A DNA stretch of 64,000 nucleotides from Portulaca oleracea (lineage: Eukaryota > Streptophyta > Magnoliopsida > Caryophyllales > Portulacaceae): NCBI GenBank assembly GCA_029582165.1, contig CM055870.1, forward strand, positions 47,882,513 to 47,946,512. Direction: 5' to 3'. The translations under genes were made by a program, and so were the position numbers. Position 1 is the stretch's first letter. Every line of letters begins with the position of its first letter. Below are positions 11,876 through 23,900 of the stretch, piece by piece. The notes under the pieces were generated by a model. The model was not told the DNA's origin, searched no databases, and saw only the letters and a program-made list of their open reading frames with translations.

Positions 11876-13253
11876 TTGAAACCGTTCTAGAACCTTCTCG
11901 ATATATGCCCTTTGTCATAAACCAAAGAGTTTCTTGGAACGATCCCTAACTATTTCCACACCCAGGACATACCTGGCTTCACCCATGTCCTTCATCTCAA
12001 AAAGAGTTGACAACTAATGTTTGGTTTCATTTATTATCTCCAAGTTATTTCCAGCCAGTAGTATGTCATCAACATACAACGTGAGGAACAAGATCCCCAG
12101 TGTTGTTCTTTTGACATACACACATGGTCTTCAGAAACCATGGATAAGCCAAACGAAGTAATGGCTTCATGGAATCTAAGGTACCATGATCTGGAAGACT
12201 GTTTGAGACCATATATGGATCTTTTGAGTATACAAACTTTATCTTCATTCCCTGTCGATACAAAACCAACAGGTTATTCCATATATATCTCTTCCTCAAG
12301 GTTACCATTAAGGAAAGCAGTCTTTACGTCCATTTGGTACAACTCTAAGTCCAAATGGGCAACCAGGGCTAGAAGTAGGCGAATAGAGGTCATTCTCACC
12401 ATAGGAGAAAAAGTCTCTTCATAGTCTACACCCTCAACTTGTGTAAACCCTTTCGCCCCTAGTCGTGCTTTGAACTTATCGATTGACCCATCAGCCCAAC
12501 GTTTGACTTTAAGAACCCACTTGTTTCCAATGGCTATACGTCGAGAAGGGAGATCAACTAGTTCCCACACTTTATTCTTTGCCATTGAGTCCAACTCATC
12601 TCTCATGGCATCCATCCATTCCTTATTGTTTGGTGAATCTATAGCCTCCACATAAGAGATTGATTCTTCTATTTCTAAGGGCATGCAAAAGAAGATTTCC
12701 TCTTTGATTTGGAAAAATCGTCGGGGAACCCTTCTTCGCTCGCTCCTTCGAATAATTTTAGGACTCGGTTCACTTGTATGTTGTAGGTTAGAATCCCTCC
12801 CCCTTTTCCTTTGAGGTATAGGATTCTGCACGCCAGGAGAATTACTCCCACTTTCCTGTTGGATTGTGGGTTCCTAATTAGAAGCTGGAGATCGAGAACG
12901 ATCTTCATTTTCATTTTCAGGGAGAGTTTGAGGTCTTTCCTCATTCTCTTGTTGATTCTCCTAATTAGACAAGTTTCCACCATTAGAGTTTGTAAGATCA
13001 CTTCCACTATCTCTGTCATTAGGTGGTAAACTACCATTCTCGGTGCACGACGAGTGTACAAATCCTCACCCTCACCGAGAGATGGTTGTTGTAACTCATA
13101 CAACTCAAAGTCATGTTTAGTTTCTCCAATGCTTAGCAACTCATCCTCAAGAAATTCGACATTTCGGGACTCAAATTCCTTCGTGCCGCTATTTGGATGA
13201 CCTCCGTACATGACATATCCTTTTAAATTGTTTGGATACCTAATAAACACCAT
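11876..13253 (-). pseudogene. Copia reverse transcriptase and linker, frameshifted
   Basis: At 12274-12831 the minus strand encodes the RT start (NKWVLKVKRWADGSIDKFKARL, then TFSPMVRMTSIRLLLALV and YQMDVKTAFLNG). The catalytic box LYVDDILL can be read at about 12065-12092 but in another frame. Frameshifts and stops occur between 12069 and 12274 and around 11910. The 12832-13253 stretch is the variable integrase-RT linker. The enzyme is no longer encoded intact. Confidence 0.9.
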
Positions 13254-13358
13254 TTTGGTAGCTCTTGGACCAAGTTTTCCATGTTTATGAGTTGGGTTGT
13301 GTACATAGCTAGCTGAACCCTATAGTCGTAGATGGTCTAGAACAGGCTTTCTACCGTT

Positions 13359-13958
13359 CTATAACTCATATGGAGTAGTAGAAATGCTTTTACTAGGCAC
13401 TCGATTTAGGATATAGGTTGCCGTAAGCAACGCATCCCCCCAAAAGCTAATCGGAAGATTCGCTTGGGCCATCATTGACCTGACCATGTCAAGTAATGTA
13501 CGATTCCTCCGTTCTGCAACACCATTCTGCTGTGGAGTTCGAGGGATCGTGAGTTGCCTACGTATGCCCTTTTCCTCACAAAAACTTTTGAACATATCAG
13601 AAAGATATTCACGACCATGATCAGTGCGAAGAGTCTTGACCCTTCGTTCTAACATGGTTTCAACTTCCGCTACAAAGCGTTTAAACACATCCAATGCTTC
13701 ATAGCGATGTGATAATAGGTACACATACCCATATCGTGAATAGTCATCTATCAAAGTGAGAAAATACCAAGCACCATGACGTGCTTTAATGGACATAGGT
13801 CCACATATGTTGGAGTGAATAAGTTCTAAGGGACTTGATGTCCTAGAAGCCTTACCAAAATGCTTCTTGGTCGCCTTATCAACTAGACATGGCTCACATC
13901 TATGCAACTTAACCTTAGTGAGTCGGTCTAAAAGACCTTCTTTAGCTAGTCTAGTCAT
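13359..13958 (-). pseudogene. Copia integrase, catalytic-site mutant
   Basis: A 199-residue stretch covers the end of the pre-integrase zinc region (HRCEPCLVDK) and the rve core. The second and third catalytic residues are in place (D in TDHGREY, E in NGVAERRNR). The first is changed: relatives read H-T/S-D-I/V-CGPM, whereas this copy has HSNICGPM, so Asp is replaced by Asn. That substitution should abolish integration in cis. Confidence 0.92.
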
Positions 13959-13978
13959 TCTATCTTGACCAATATGTC

Positions 13979-14959
13979 CTAATCTAGCATGCCAACAGAT
14001 TCAGAGTTAGGATCAACAAATGAAACAAAAGCAGTATTATTATTGCAAATGTCTAAATCCAACACAGGAAAATCATTCACAAAAGATGCAGTGCCAAACA
14101 AATTACCGCCAAACATAATGTCTAAACCATCATCTTTAGAAATAAACTTAAAACCTACTTTAACTAAGGAAACAAAAGAAACTAGGGAACAATGCACCCT
14201 AGGTACGTAGAGAGTGTCTAGGAGTAGTAACTTATTTCCTCCTCGTAGCTTAAGTTGGTATGTTCCCACACCGAGAACGTCTTCCTTTGTGCCATTTCCC
14301 AACGTCACACTTTGTAGGCCCACCGGGTAAGGGTGAAAATCTACAAAGCCAGCTTGGTCTTGCACTATGTGCTTGCTCGCACCCCAGTCTACAATCCAAT
14401 TAGGAAAGGAGTTAACAACGAACGCATGGGAACAAACAAATACAATAGAGACACTTTTGGAAAGAGGTACCTCAGGAGGCTCGGGACAATCTCTAGCATA
14501 ATGGCCCTTCTTTCCACAGTTATAGCACTTCACACGCGCCATATTCTTCTCTTTGTCGCCTTTAGCCTTATGCTGTTTCTTGGCATTGTTACCATTAGGC
14601 CCAAATTTCTTAGAGGGATGATGACTTTTCTTCTTCCCTTTCTTGAAACCTTTGGCTTTAGGAGGCATATTCCCTCTAGCAACAAATGCTGTAGGGGCAG
14701 GAGTACATGATTTAAGGCGTTCCTCTTCCAATTCGAGGTGTCGCATGATTTCCGCCACAGTAGCAATGTGGTCACTGTGAAGCATCAAAGTCTTAAAAGA
14801 CTTCCAATCCTCACTAGCCGGAATGGCTCGAATCACGTTCGTGACTTGATCACGCTCAGGAATAACTATTCCTCCAGCCTTTAGGTCACGGACAATCGCA
14901 CTTAGCGTTCGCATATTCTCTATTATGCTTCGTTTTGGGTGATCAATTTCGTACTGCAT
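13979..14959 (-). pseudogene. Copia gag C-terminal half, zinc knuckle and protease
   Basis: A 326-residue frame contains the UBN2-type gag domain (residues 1-90), a basic linker, a CCHC knuckle CYNCGKKGHYARDC at about residues 146-159, and the aspartic protease around residue 190. The usual DSGAS active site reads DWGASKH. The frame continues toward the pre-integrase zinc region and stops just before it. Confidence 0.9.
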
Positions 14960-15099
14960 ATACTTAATTTGCAGTAATCAAAGTTTGGTCGCCGAAGTTT
15001 GACCAAATTGAATCATAAGCTGATCCCATAAGTCCTTAGTCGTGGGATAAGTCTCAAGTCTCCAATAGGATCATCATGCATGAGGTTCAGCAAGGTGTA

Positions 15100-15366
15100 T
15101 CACACTGAGCGATCCTTCTTGAACCACTCCTGGTATGTCTCCATCTCCTTCTTATACTGAGTAGAAGTAGTGTCGACATCTGCCTTGGGAACATGATCCT
15201 TAGTGGGAGGGGGAGACATCTTGGCAGTGAGAAAGTCTAAACTATGCCCACGTTCGTTCAGATGGTACTTAACCCTCCGATGCCAGATGTCATAGTTGGA
15301 CCCATCCAACGTTTCAGTCACATTCAAAATAGCAAAGTTCATGATTGGGGCCTTAGAAGTTGTCAT
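15100..15366 (-). pseudogene. Copia gag N-terminus
   Basis: Residues 1-88 of gag (FAILNVTETLDGSNYDIWHRRVKY...), starting ATG at 15366. The frame ends at a TGA in a DRSV-stop-YTLL context where relatives have Arg, consistent with a CGA-to-TGA transition. Further stops and a shift occupy 14960-15099 before gag resumes in a different frame. Confidence 0.9.
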
Positions 15367-17163
15367 ATCTACAAGTCAAAAACAAATTTGACATTTTAGG
15401 CACATTGTTTGTAAATTAAATTTCCAATAAGAAAAACCATCATTCATATCATACGATCGAAAATTTCACTATGCTCATAATCATCTCATATAATAATGAA
15501 CTAGAAATTTCTAGAAAATTTAATCACATATTATTCACAAAAACATATTCATATGAATGCGAAAGTTTAAACATATCAATTTCCAAAAAGATAGACATTC
15601 AATACTTTATATAAACAAATAAAAATGCAAAGTATTTCTCAAAAACGAATTTTGAATACGACATCATGAAAACACATTCAATTTAAATTCTAAAAAAATT
15701 AGAACGTCGTATAAAAAATGTCACAATAAAACTAATTTAACTGTGACTTATGCAAATCTAACATGTAAAACTTATTCATATTTGTTGCATATAAAATTAA
15801 AAACATAATACATGCTAACATGCGAAGTCTATGTAAACCTAAATCAGATAGAAAGAAAGTAAAACAAATTTATTATTTCAACACATGAAGAGCTGCTACT
15901 AATTTACGATTAAGGTTAATCAATTCACATCAACCTAATAGTAAAATGAATTCATAGCTCAAAATATAATCACAAAGATTAATAAAAGAGTTAGTATAAA
16001 AACGAATTTTACCTGCACTCATTAATTCAGAATAGACAAATTATATCTGTATTAATTAACACACAGTTAATAAAGTTATTAACCAAAATAAATCAATCTG
16101 AGTGCATAAGAAAAGGGAAAAAAAACACTATATGGTCAAAAAAGAGGAAGGCAAAAGAAGTAAATAAAAACCGGTTGGGGCTAAAAATAAAAGGACAAAA
16201 CCAAATATAAAAACTTCCCAACCCTTATTTCTTCTTATTATTTCTTTATTTCCCTCTTCGGTCTCCTCTCTCTCTAAGGCTATCCACAATGGCATTTTCC
16301 AAAATGGAGAATGCCAAGTACATCAATATAGGTTTAGTATTATTTTAATGGGTAGTGGAGATTATGTATTGTTAATGGTGGAGAATGAGTTGAGGAATGA
16401 GGTAAAGCACAAGTGGGGTAGGGGGTAAATATTTTATTGTATTGTAGGATCCACGTGTAATATTTAATTGTTTTCAATAATTGACAAAATTGAATAATTT
16501 ACAATAGATAAAATATAACAAATAAATAAATAAATTACTAAAAAGCATTTACTAATAAATAATTTTTTTTATAAAATAGTAGTAATATTTATTTTTACTA
16601 AAAAATAATATTTAATTATTATACAATTATATAGATAATATTACAAAAAATTTATCATACGACTATTTCTAAAATAAAAACTAATTTTGAAATTCTCATA
16701 ATAGATAAATATAACACTAGACTTTTTAAAATTAATTAATTTTAAACTAATCAATTTTGACAAAAAATTATTATAAAAAACCTTAAAGAAAAAAAGTTAA
16801 TTAAAATTTACAACAAATTCAAATAAATTATTTGTGAAATATTTTAAAAAACAAGTATCAAAAATATTTCATCAATTTAGAAAATAAAAGAAGAAAATAA
16901 ATAAGAAGAAGAAAAGAAACCAAAGTTAAAACATTGGAATAAAAGGAAAAAACAAATAAAAAAGAAAGGAAACAAAAGGAAAAGAAAAGAAAACATTAAA
17001 TGAGTTGCAGCCCATTTGCAGGCGTTGGGCAAATGCATGTGACGCGTTTTTAGGTGTGTGGCCCACGCGCCACACTGTTATTATTAGAATCGGATTACAT
17101 GTTCCAAATTTTCTTGTTCATTTTCCAATTTTTCTCTCTCCGCGTCCAAGAATGTTGTAGCGT
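15367..17163. other. Copia leader region, very AT-rich
   Basis: Between the gag start and the retroposon at 17164 there is no coding signal. A segment starting GGCTATCCACAATGGCATTT at about 16279 looks like the left end of a Harbinger/Tourist-type MITE, but I find no matching right end before 17100, so it is left as suggestive. Extremely A/T-rich at 16480-16990. Confidence 0.5.
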
Positions 17164-17738
17164 GTGAAAGTAGGATTGTAACCAAAAAATCCTAGCCTTC
17201 TCCTCTATTTTTCTCTCTAGAAAACCCTAGCCTCCACTTCCATGAAAGGGCTGCCATCGATTCTTTCGTCGATGGTAAGCCCCAATTTGATTGATTTTTA
17301 CTCCAATTGTTAGTTTGAGTTTACAATTACGCAAAGAAAGTTATTCTCTTCTTTTATAAGAGTTTTTATTGTACCCTTATTTAGGGGGTTTTAGTCTCTT
17401 TCTAGAGTTTTTATTGTATCCTTATTTAGGGTTTTTAGTCTTTTTCTAGAGTTTTTGTTCAGTTGGTGTGGTGTAATACATTGTATGAAGATCTACTTTC
17501 AAATTGCTATAGCACGGGTTGTGAGGTTTTCCGTCAATGGAAAAGATGCAGAGTCATCGAGGAAAGATGCAGAGTCATCGAAGAAATCGGAGACGAATGT
17601 CAGTAAGATTAGTATTAGTTATTTGGAAGTTGAATTTCATATATATGTTTTAGATCTACAATTTTTCAATCACGATTTTCATTGTAAGTGCCATATGGTT
17701 TGCTATTAATGAAATCGTTATGTTTGATTTCAAAAAAC
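17164..17738 (+). mobile_element. Poly(A) retroposon, copy 1 (nested in copia leader)
   Basis: About 550 bp of this segment match 40276-40827 closely, including a 5' CTAGCC-rich leader, 2-3 tandem copies of a roughly 48-bp TATTGTACCCTTATTTAGGG unit, a small ORF (17485-17709, 74 codons, [13 protein letters not shown]...) and a terminal A-run. Possible decayed target duplication: AATGTTGTAGCG upstream (about 17152) versus AATGCTGCAACG after the tail, differing by transitions only. It looks like a product of LINE-mediated retroposition (SINE-like or processed transcript). No pol III boxes recognised. Confidence 0.75.
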
Positions 17739-18912
17739 AATGCTGCAACGTTCTTGGTATGCCCTGTTTTTTTTTTCTTTTTTTTTTCCCACTATCTCTC
17801 CTCCATTCTTGGTATTTTTGAACACCATTGTTGATAGCCTAAGACTCCTCTCAACCCAAACTCCCCTCTGCCCTTCTTCTTCTTCGGTCGAACTAAATGG
17901 CCATGGAAACCGGCGCGAAGCCTGGTTCCGCCACCGACTACGCCCCCCCTTTTGGTTCCTTTTCTGGCTTTGGTGATCCATGGCCGCTGTCGGAATCACC
18001 AAAAAAAAAAAAGCAACCCAGATGATGTCAAAAACCGCCTACCCCAACACCTAAAGGCCTCGATCCGTCCCTTCGACATGGTTTTGTGAGAAACAACCAC
18101 CACCATCGTGTAGATCGGCAGTCGACGAGTGCAACGACATCGGCTGTGAAGCCAACGCGCCACCTAGGCGTTGCATGTGACTCACACGGGCCGCCGTGTC
18201 CCGTCGATTTCGCATGTTCCTAGTTGGTTTCTCATGAATCGGGTCTTGGTCAGTCTAAAAGAGGAAGAAGGGCACCCCTCGGGCATCCGTCGGCGGTGCA
18301 TAACCCACACGCGCCACCCTTCCTCGGCGGTTTTGATGGGTAAGGTTTTGAATCTACTCAAAATTTCTTAAACCTTTTCGATTTTATTATGTTTTACCAA
18401 TAGGATAGATGTTATATTCTTTCTGGGTCAAAAAAAACGGGGAAGAAGAAAGAGGAAGTTGAATTTTAGGGTTTCTGGGTTATGGGTAAACAGACGGTTC
18501 GAGCAAGATCCCAAAAACAAACTTAAACACACATAGCACTAGATTTTTGAGAAAGATTTATTACTACTATTTAATAAATCTGGAATCTAATCTCGAAGCA
18601 TGGAGACACAAAATAATTGATGTTTCAATTCTATTATGCATAATAACATGAACTTTGAAACAAAAACTCGAAAAGCAATGCGCACACAGAATCATGCTTA
18701 TACAGGGAATTAGAACAAATTAATTCATGTTATTAATCTGGGTTTAATCTTGAGAGGGAAGAAACAGAATCTTGCGTAAAAAATGAACCCTAAAAACTAA
18801 CGCAAAGTTTCAATTCTATCAACATGATAATATTAGAATCAATCTTGACTGCTTAAATCTAACCTAAACAAATTAGGAAAGAAAAAACGAGAACAAGTCT
18901 AGCAATTTAATT
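17739..18912. other. Copia leader, GC-richer segment of unknown origin
   Basis: 17880-18340 is much richer in G+C and CG-containing codon-like words than the surrounding leader, but no frame gives a recognisable protein. It may be captured host DNA. 18500-18912 returns to AT-rich leader. Confidence 0.45.
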
Positions 18913-18926
18913 AGGCTTTGATACCA
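18913..18926 (-). other. Primer binding site of the copia element
   Basis: On the minus strand, TGGTATCAAAGCCT directly follows the 5' LTR (one spacer base). This matches the usual plant initiator tRNA-Met PBS (TGGTATCAGAGC) with one change. Confidence 0.85.
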
Positions 18927-18927
18927 C

Positions 18928-19339
18928 TGTAGAGTAGAATCGAATAATACCTTAAGTGCGGAAGCGAGATTGAATTGCTGAATCTTGTTCCACGAATAGC
19001 ACGTCACAATTTACGATCGACTCCGGAATAATATTGATTGCCAGTAATTACTAGGATGGAGTTACTGGAATTAATCACACCCGAAACCCAAAACCTTGAT
19101 GGTGGTTTATCCAGAGAAAAAGAGAGAGTTAGAATACTTGCTGTGTATTCTGTGTCGTAATATCTCCCACAGATGGATCTATTTATACTTTAGCATATGA
19201 AGTTGTACTCCAATACAACTCAGATTAGGAGTCAAACTCCTTATCAAATTCTAACTCCTAATTTATCTAGAAACCAAATTCTGGGTAAATTAGAATTACT
19301 TTAATATACGAATAATTAAGTGGCCGCTAATTACCAACA
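18928..19339 (-). repeat. Copia 5' LTR (right)
   Basis: 412 bp, TG...CA in minus-strand orientation, pair of 9663-10074. Confidence 0.92.
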
Positions 19340-20950
19340 GATCTACTCCAATCAATGGATCGGGTGAGTCCTGAGACTACTTATTGTTGATTCTGAATTG
19401 TTGACCGCAAGCGCACGGTGTTCACTTGTAGTGTTGTCCGGCAAATACGGGTCGATCCCACAAAGATGGTAGTATCAAACTTTTACCAAAAATAATTAGC
19501 AAACTAGAGAAAAATTAATTAACAACTCAAACTAAGTTAATTATACCCTGAAACAAAATATGGAAAGACCAAAATTAGAATAACACTACTACTAAATTTT
19601 GAAAAGACACAATTCAAGCTTTACTAACTAGTTAACTATAGTATGAGAGACGAGAGAAAAAAAAAATTTACTAACTAAACTTGTTTAAAGTTAATTAAAC
19701 CTATTTAGATTTAATTAAAGGTAAATAAAATGAAATGAAGACAACACTTTGCTGGCATCTCTGACATTTCTCTATCAAAAGCACTATGGGACAAAATACA
19801 ATAAATCATAACATATATAAAAGAAGGTGAAAGAAAAATACCAAATGTAAATTATGCACATGTTGGCGGAAGAAACAAAAGCCTTGTAAATTATAAACAG
19901 TAGCAATGAAAAAAAAAACAGAGCACCAATAACGAAAAACAGAGCACAAATTTGGGTGTGAAACAGGGCTTCGGGGAAAAAGAAAAACAGGGGAACTTGA
20001 ATTGAAACCAAACTTGTTCATGTTCGATTCTGACATTTTTTAGGCTATGGGCAATGTAATAGACTAATTTGTAGATTTGGGCCTTTTAAAAAAAAATACG
20101 TCAACATTCATACTAAATAACGACATTAGGAATTTAGTCAAAGTGTCCCCTTATATCTCTCTCTGTCTCTCTTTTTTTTTTGGACAAAGTGACGTATGAA
20201 CCTCTTCTTTCTTTCCCTGTTTTGTTTACATTACATATTGGGCACTTTAACACTACTATCTATATTCTCGGTTGAAGCTCCTTAAACTAAAGCAATTTGT
20301 TTTAGTTGTGGGCCCTGGACGGTCACACTCGGAGCCTGCCCTCAGGATCAGCCCTGTAATTAGCAGCATATTAAAATTTGAAGCCAATGTTTCGTACAAT
20401 ATTTTTGGCAAAATATTAGATGATTTAGTCTTCCACTTTTTCACTATGTTGAGACTGAATGTTGAGAAAGATTTTCAATTCTATTTACTGGTCTTGTGAA
20501 AATATGAGTCCTCATTGTAATTTGTAGTCCCTCCCTATTTTAGTGCATTTGTTATACTCGCCATCATATGTGATTTTGCACACATTAAATTTCCATGTGA
20601 AATCAGATGTTAACTATCCATTTTCTTATGCTTTTAATTTAATTTATTATCCTTTTTACTTTCACATTATTGGGCTTGATATGTAGCCTTACAACATGCT
20701 AGCACCCATTGAAAGTTGAATACTCAATTTTGTTGCCAAAACCAAAGTTTAGGAAGCCTTGATGGTACAATAGTATATCACTGAATCACTCTCATAAAGC
20801 ATTCAACTTATAGATTAAAAAGGAAAGAAAATGAAAACTACATTTACATTTTACACAAGAAAAGATAAAAAGCTAACAAGATAATATACACCGGCATCAA
20901 CTTAGGTAGAACGAAGTTCTATGCATACAAAACTACCGAAATGAAGCATT
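19340..20950. other. Intergenic, with a possible gypsy LTR remnant at about 19390-19480
   Basis: The words ACCGCAAGCGCACGG and GGGTCGATCCCACAAAG at 19400-19465 resemble the reverse complement of the 3' part of gypsy (Athila/Tat-like) LTRs, such as element A in this window. No second end or coding part is visible. The remainder has only short random frames. The BRCT gene ends at 20951. Confidence 0.4.
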
Positions 20951-23900
20951 TCACTTCGCTACAGTCACAGGAAGGAAACTATCTCCATTTTTCTTAACCC
21001 ACAAGGTAGAACGTGTTCTCTTCACATGATCTACAAATATACGGTACCTGCAGTTACGAACACCACAAGATTCAAACTAAGAACGGACCTAGTGGACATT
21101 TCTATCTTTACATCATGAAATAAAATGACAAAATGGACCAGTTGAAAGTTACTATCCATGAAAAGTATGGATAGTAACGTTTGACTTTGAAGGTTATATG
21201 CAACAACCCGGGCTCTATACAGTACAGTAGGGTTGCTCATTCTAACCAGTTACAAGGACGGTAAAAACTTTAGTGTTAGTTCTACTTTCTTTTAAACTTC
21301 TTAAAATTTTCATGAACACCTTCTAATATTCATGACCACCTTGATTAAATAATTAGACCAAGAAAACAGTAGTGATGGGACTAACCTTTCATATTCCAGC
21401 TTCTGCGTAATTATACCGCTGAGGAGTAATTCAGAGCTGTAAATTTCTATTCCTGAAGACAAATATCAGTCAGAGTAATAGTGAGTTACAGCCTTTTCCC
21501 AAGGATACCAGAAACTTTCAAACGTAAAGTAGAGCAGGTCATAACCTTTTTCCAATAACGGTAGACACTCCTGAAAATCTTCCTCGCAAGATAAAACCAA
21601 CAAGTTATCTGGGAGCTTGGTGTTAGTTGACAAGGATCTGCACAGTCTCTCAATAGCCTGGAAGGAATAAGATCACTATCAATTCAGTAAAAGTCAGGGA
21701 GTGTAAAAAAATAGAACCTGCATCTTAAATTTGAGGTATTTAGAATCACGTAAAATCACAAGTAAATTAGTGGCACACAAGTTTATGAACAAAGAGAGCA
21801 AATCCTTCAAGTTTCTTCATCCATATGTGAACATACCAATGAAGTTTGATTATTTTGGGCATTCCATCAAACAGAAGCTTCATCAGTAACAAAGTTTCAC
21901 CCTCCAAAATCAGGCAGATACCAAGAGAAAAACATAACTCTACATAGATAGCAAGAGGAAATTTGTAATAAGAGTCTTACTCAGAAACAGAAGCTTGCAA
22001 GAAGCATACCTGACCGTGAACAGCCTTAACCAAGCCCGAAACCACCTCTTTACTAGGTTTCACATTTGGGGTGATAAGAACTCTTCTACCCTGCACATCT
22101 ACTTTTTGTCAGTAAGCAGAGAGAGAGAAAGAGAGAGGATATATGTTTCTATTCAATTAAGATATAAATCTTGCCTCCAAAAGAGGATAATGACTAGCAC
22201 GAGCTAAAGAATTCGGCATGCTGAAACCCAGCTCCTTCTCCTTTTTAGAATCACGGAGGATGTAATTTTTCTCATCAATGAAACAGTTTGATTGTCCACA
22301 ACTCTCAAGCCACAAGTGTGTTACCACTGGCATTCCACAAGCAATAGCATGCAGCATATTTCTTGTACAGACAAACACATCTGCAACAAAGTGTGTGGCC
22401 TCTGAAATTGAAGATGCCATAGGAACTCCTAAGCGGGATAAGATCTGCAAGATGTTTTGTGCACAGTTACATTTACACCTTTCCCATCGACACAGCTTAA
22501 AATGTGGTGCGCAGAAAATTGCTTACCTTTTTTTGTTTCCTAATAACATCATCATCCAAATGTTGGCTGAACAGAACTCGAACGCTGTTAAAATCTCTCC
22601 TCTGCCTCAATTCTTTTGAAGGGGAAATGTCCTTGAGTTCACTGGCGGTTAATCTGCAGAACTCATGAGAGAGAGATCGCTTCTTGCAAGATGGCGTAGG
22701 ATAACCATCTCCCACACACACAGGTGATACTGTACTTGTAGGTGTTTTCAAGTTGACTGGGGTACCATTTGCTGGACTAGACGAATTTTGCACATGTACA
22801 GGTGATCCTTTGTGCTCTCTAGGCAACCCTGCTCCCTGGGCAGGAGAAGAACATGTTTTGTCCTTTTCAGAAGACAATTCACTAGCATGTCCTGATGATA
22901 TCACCGCTCCAGAGCGGAGAACTTTTCCATCTCTCGGAAACTCTACACGTCGAACACTCCTCTTTGACCTTGTTCGCCTAGTGACAGATTGCGATATGAC
23001 ATCATGGCCAGATGCTCCCAGTGGGGACTGATCTTCACCACTTCCATTGACTTGGTTAGAAGAAAGCTGAAGACTTTTTTGTCCACAACTCGCTCCGTCG
23101 TTATTGCTACTCACTACCACAGTGTTCAGATCCAAAGTTTCTTGTCTGGAATTCATGTTATCAGAACCGACATCACTTCTAGAATTGCAAACCGGTTCAT
23201 CACTAGCAGAAATATTTTTTGTCTGTAGCCTTCTACGTTTTACATTTGGCTTCAACATGTCTATGTTAAGCTCCTCTACTGCATGCCGTGAACGAGTCCT
23301 GGATGCCACTGAAGACTTACTTTCTTTACCTGATTTCACTGTCACCTTGTTTGTTCTTTTGGATTTAGTAGCACCTGACTTTGAGTTGAAAGGTAGTGCC
23401 TGCACAAAGCTATTCTTAGCAGGAGTATTTTTCACTGCTGCTTTTCTACTTACATTTTGATGATCTTCATAACCAGCACCATCATTACTTGTTGCAAGTG
23501 CAATTCCACTTGATAACACCTCCATAGCTTCAGCTGCCATCTGGGTGTCAATCCCCACATCTTGCATGCAAGTTGGCTCAGCATTTGGAGCAGAAGCTAA
23601 CAGTTCTCCATCATAGGATGGCACGGCTTCTAGCAGATCTGGGTAATTACCACCTTTGTTATTGATTTCTTTAGGTTTGCCGATCCTTCTGCTTTTCACC
23701 AACTTAGAATCAGAATGAACAAGCACTTTTGTTCTGTCATGCATGTTACTCGGCTTTCCAAGAGATTTGATCCCCTCTAGCCCATGGTCCTGGCGATTTT
23801 GGGGCTTAATGCAAGATTTACGAGCATCACATTTGGTCCCCAACAGCAAATCTTTCTTCTTAGTGAAAAACTCGCCGCCGCCTTCATCCTCACGATTGTC

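Larger units (their letters stand above)
9663..19339 (-). mobile_element. Ty1/copia LTR retrotransposon, decayed, with insertions
   Basis: Two 412-bp LTRs enclose a minus-strand interior in the order gag, protease, integrase, RT, RNase H, which is the copia order. A PBS resembling the 3' end of initiator tRNA-Met abuts the right LTR and a purine-rich PPT (on the minus strand) abuts the left one. The LTRs differ at about 25 positions by eye, mostly transitions, so the insertion is not recent. Flanking pentamers GACTC and GATCT do not match well, so the target duplication is lost or the ends were recombined. Coding regions hold stops and frameshifts; the copy cannot be autonomous. Confidence 0.93.

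Noticed and set aside
16279..17100. Harbinger/Tourist MITE starting GGCTATCCACAATGG
   Set aside because: No matching inverted right terminus or 3-bp target duplication could be found.
22753..23460. Plus-strand frames of 92-118 codons
   Set aside because: Antisense shadows of the large BRCT-gene exon at 22527-24499.
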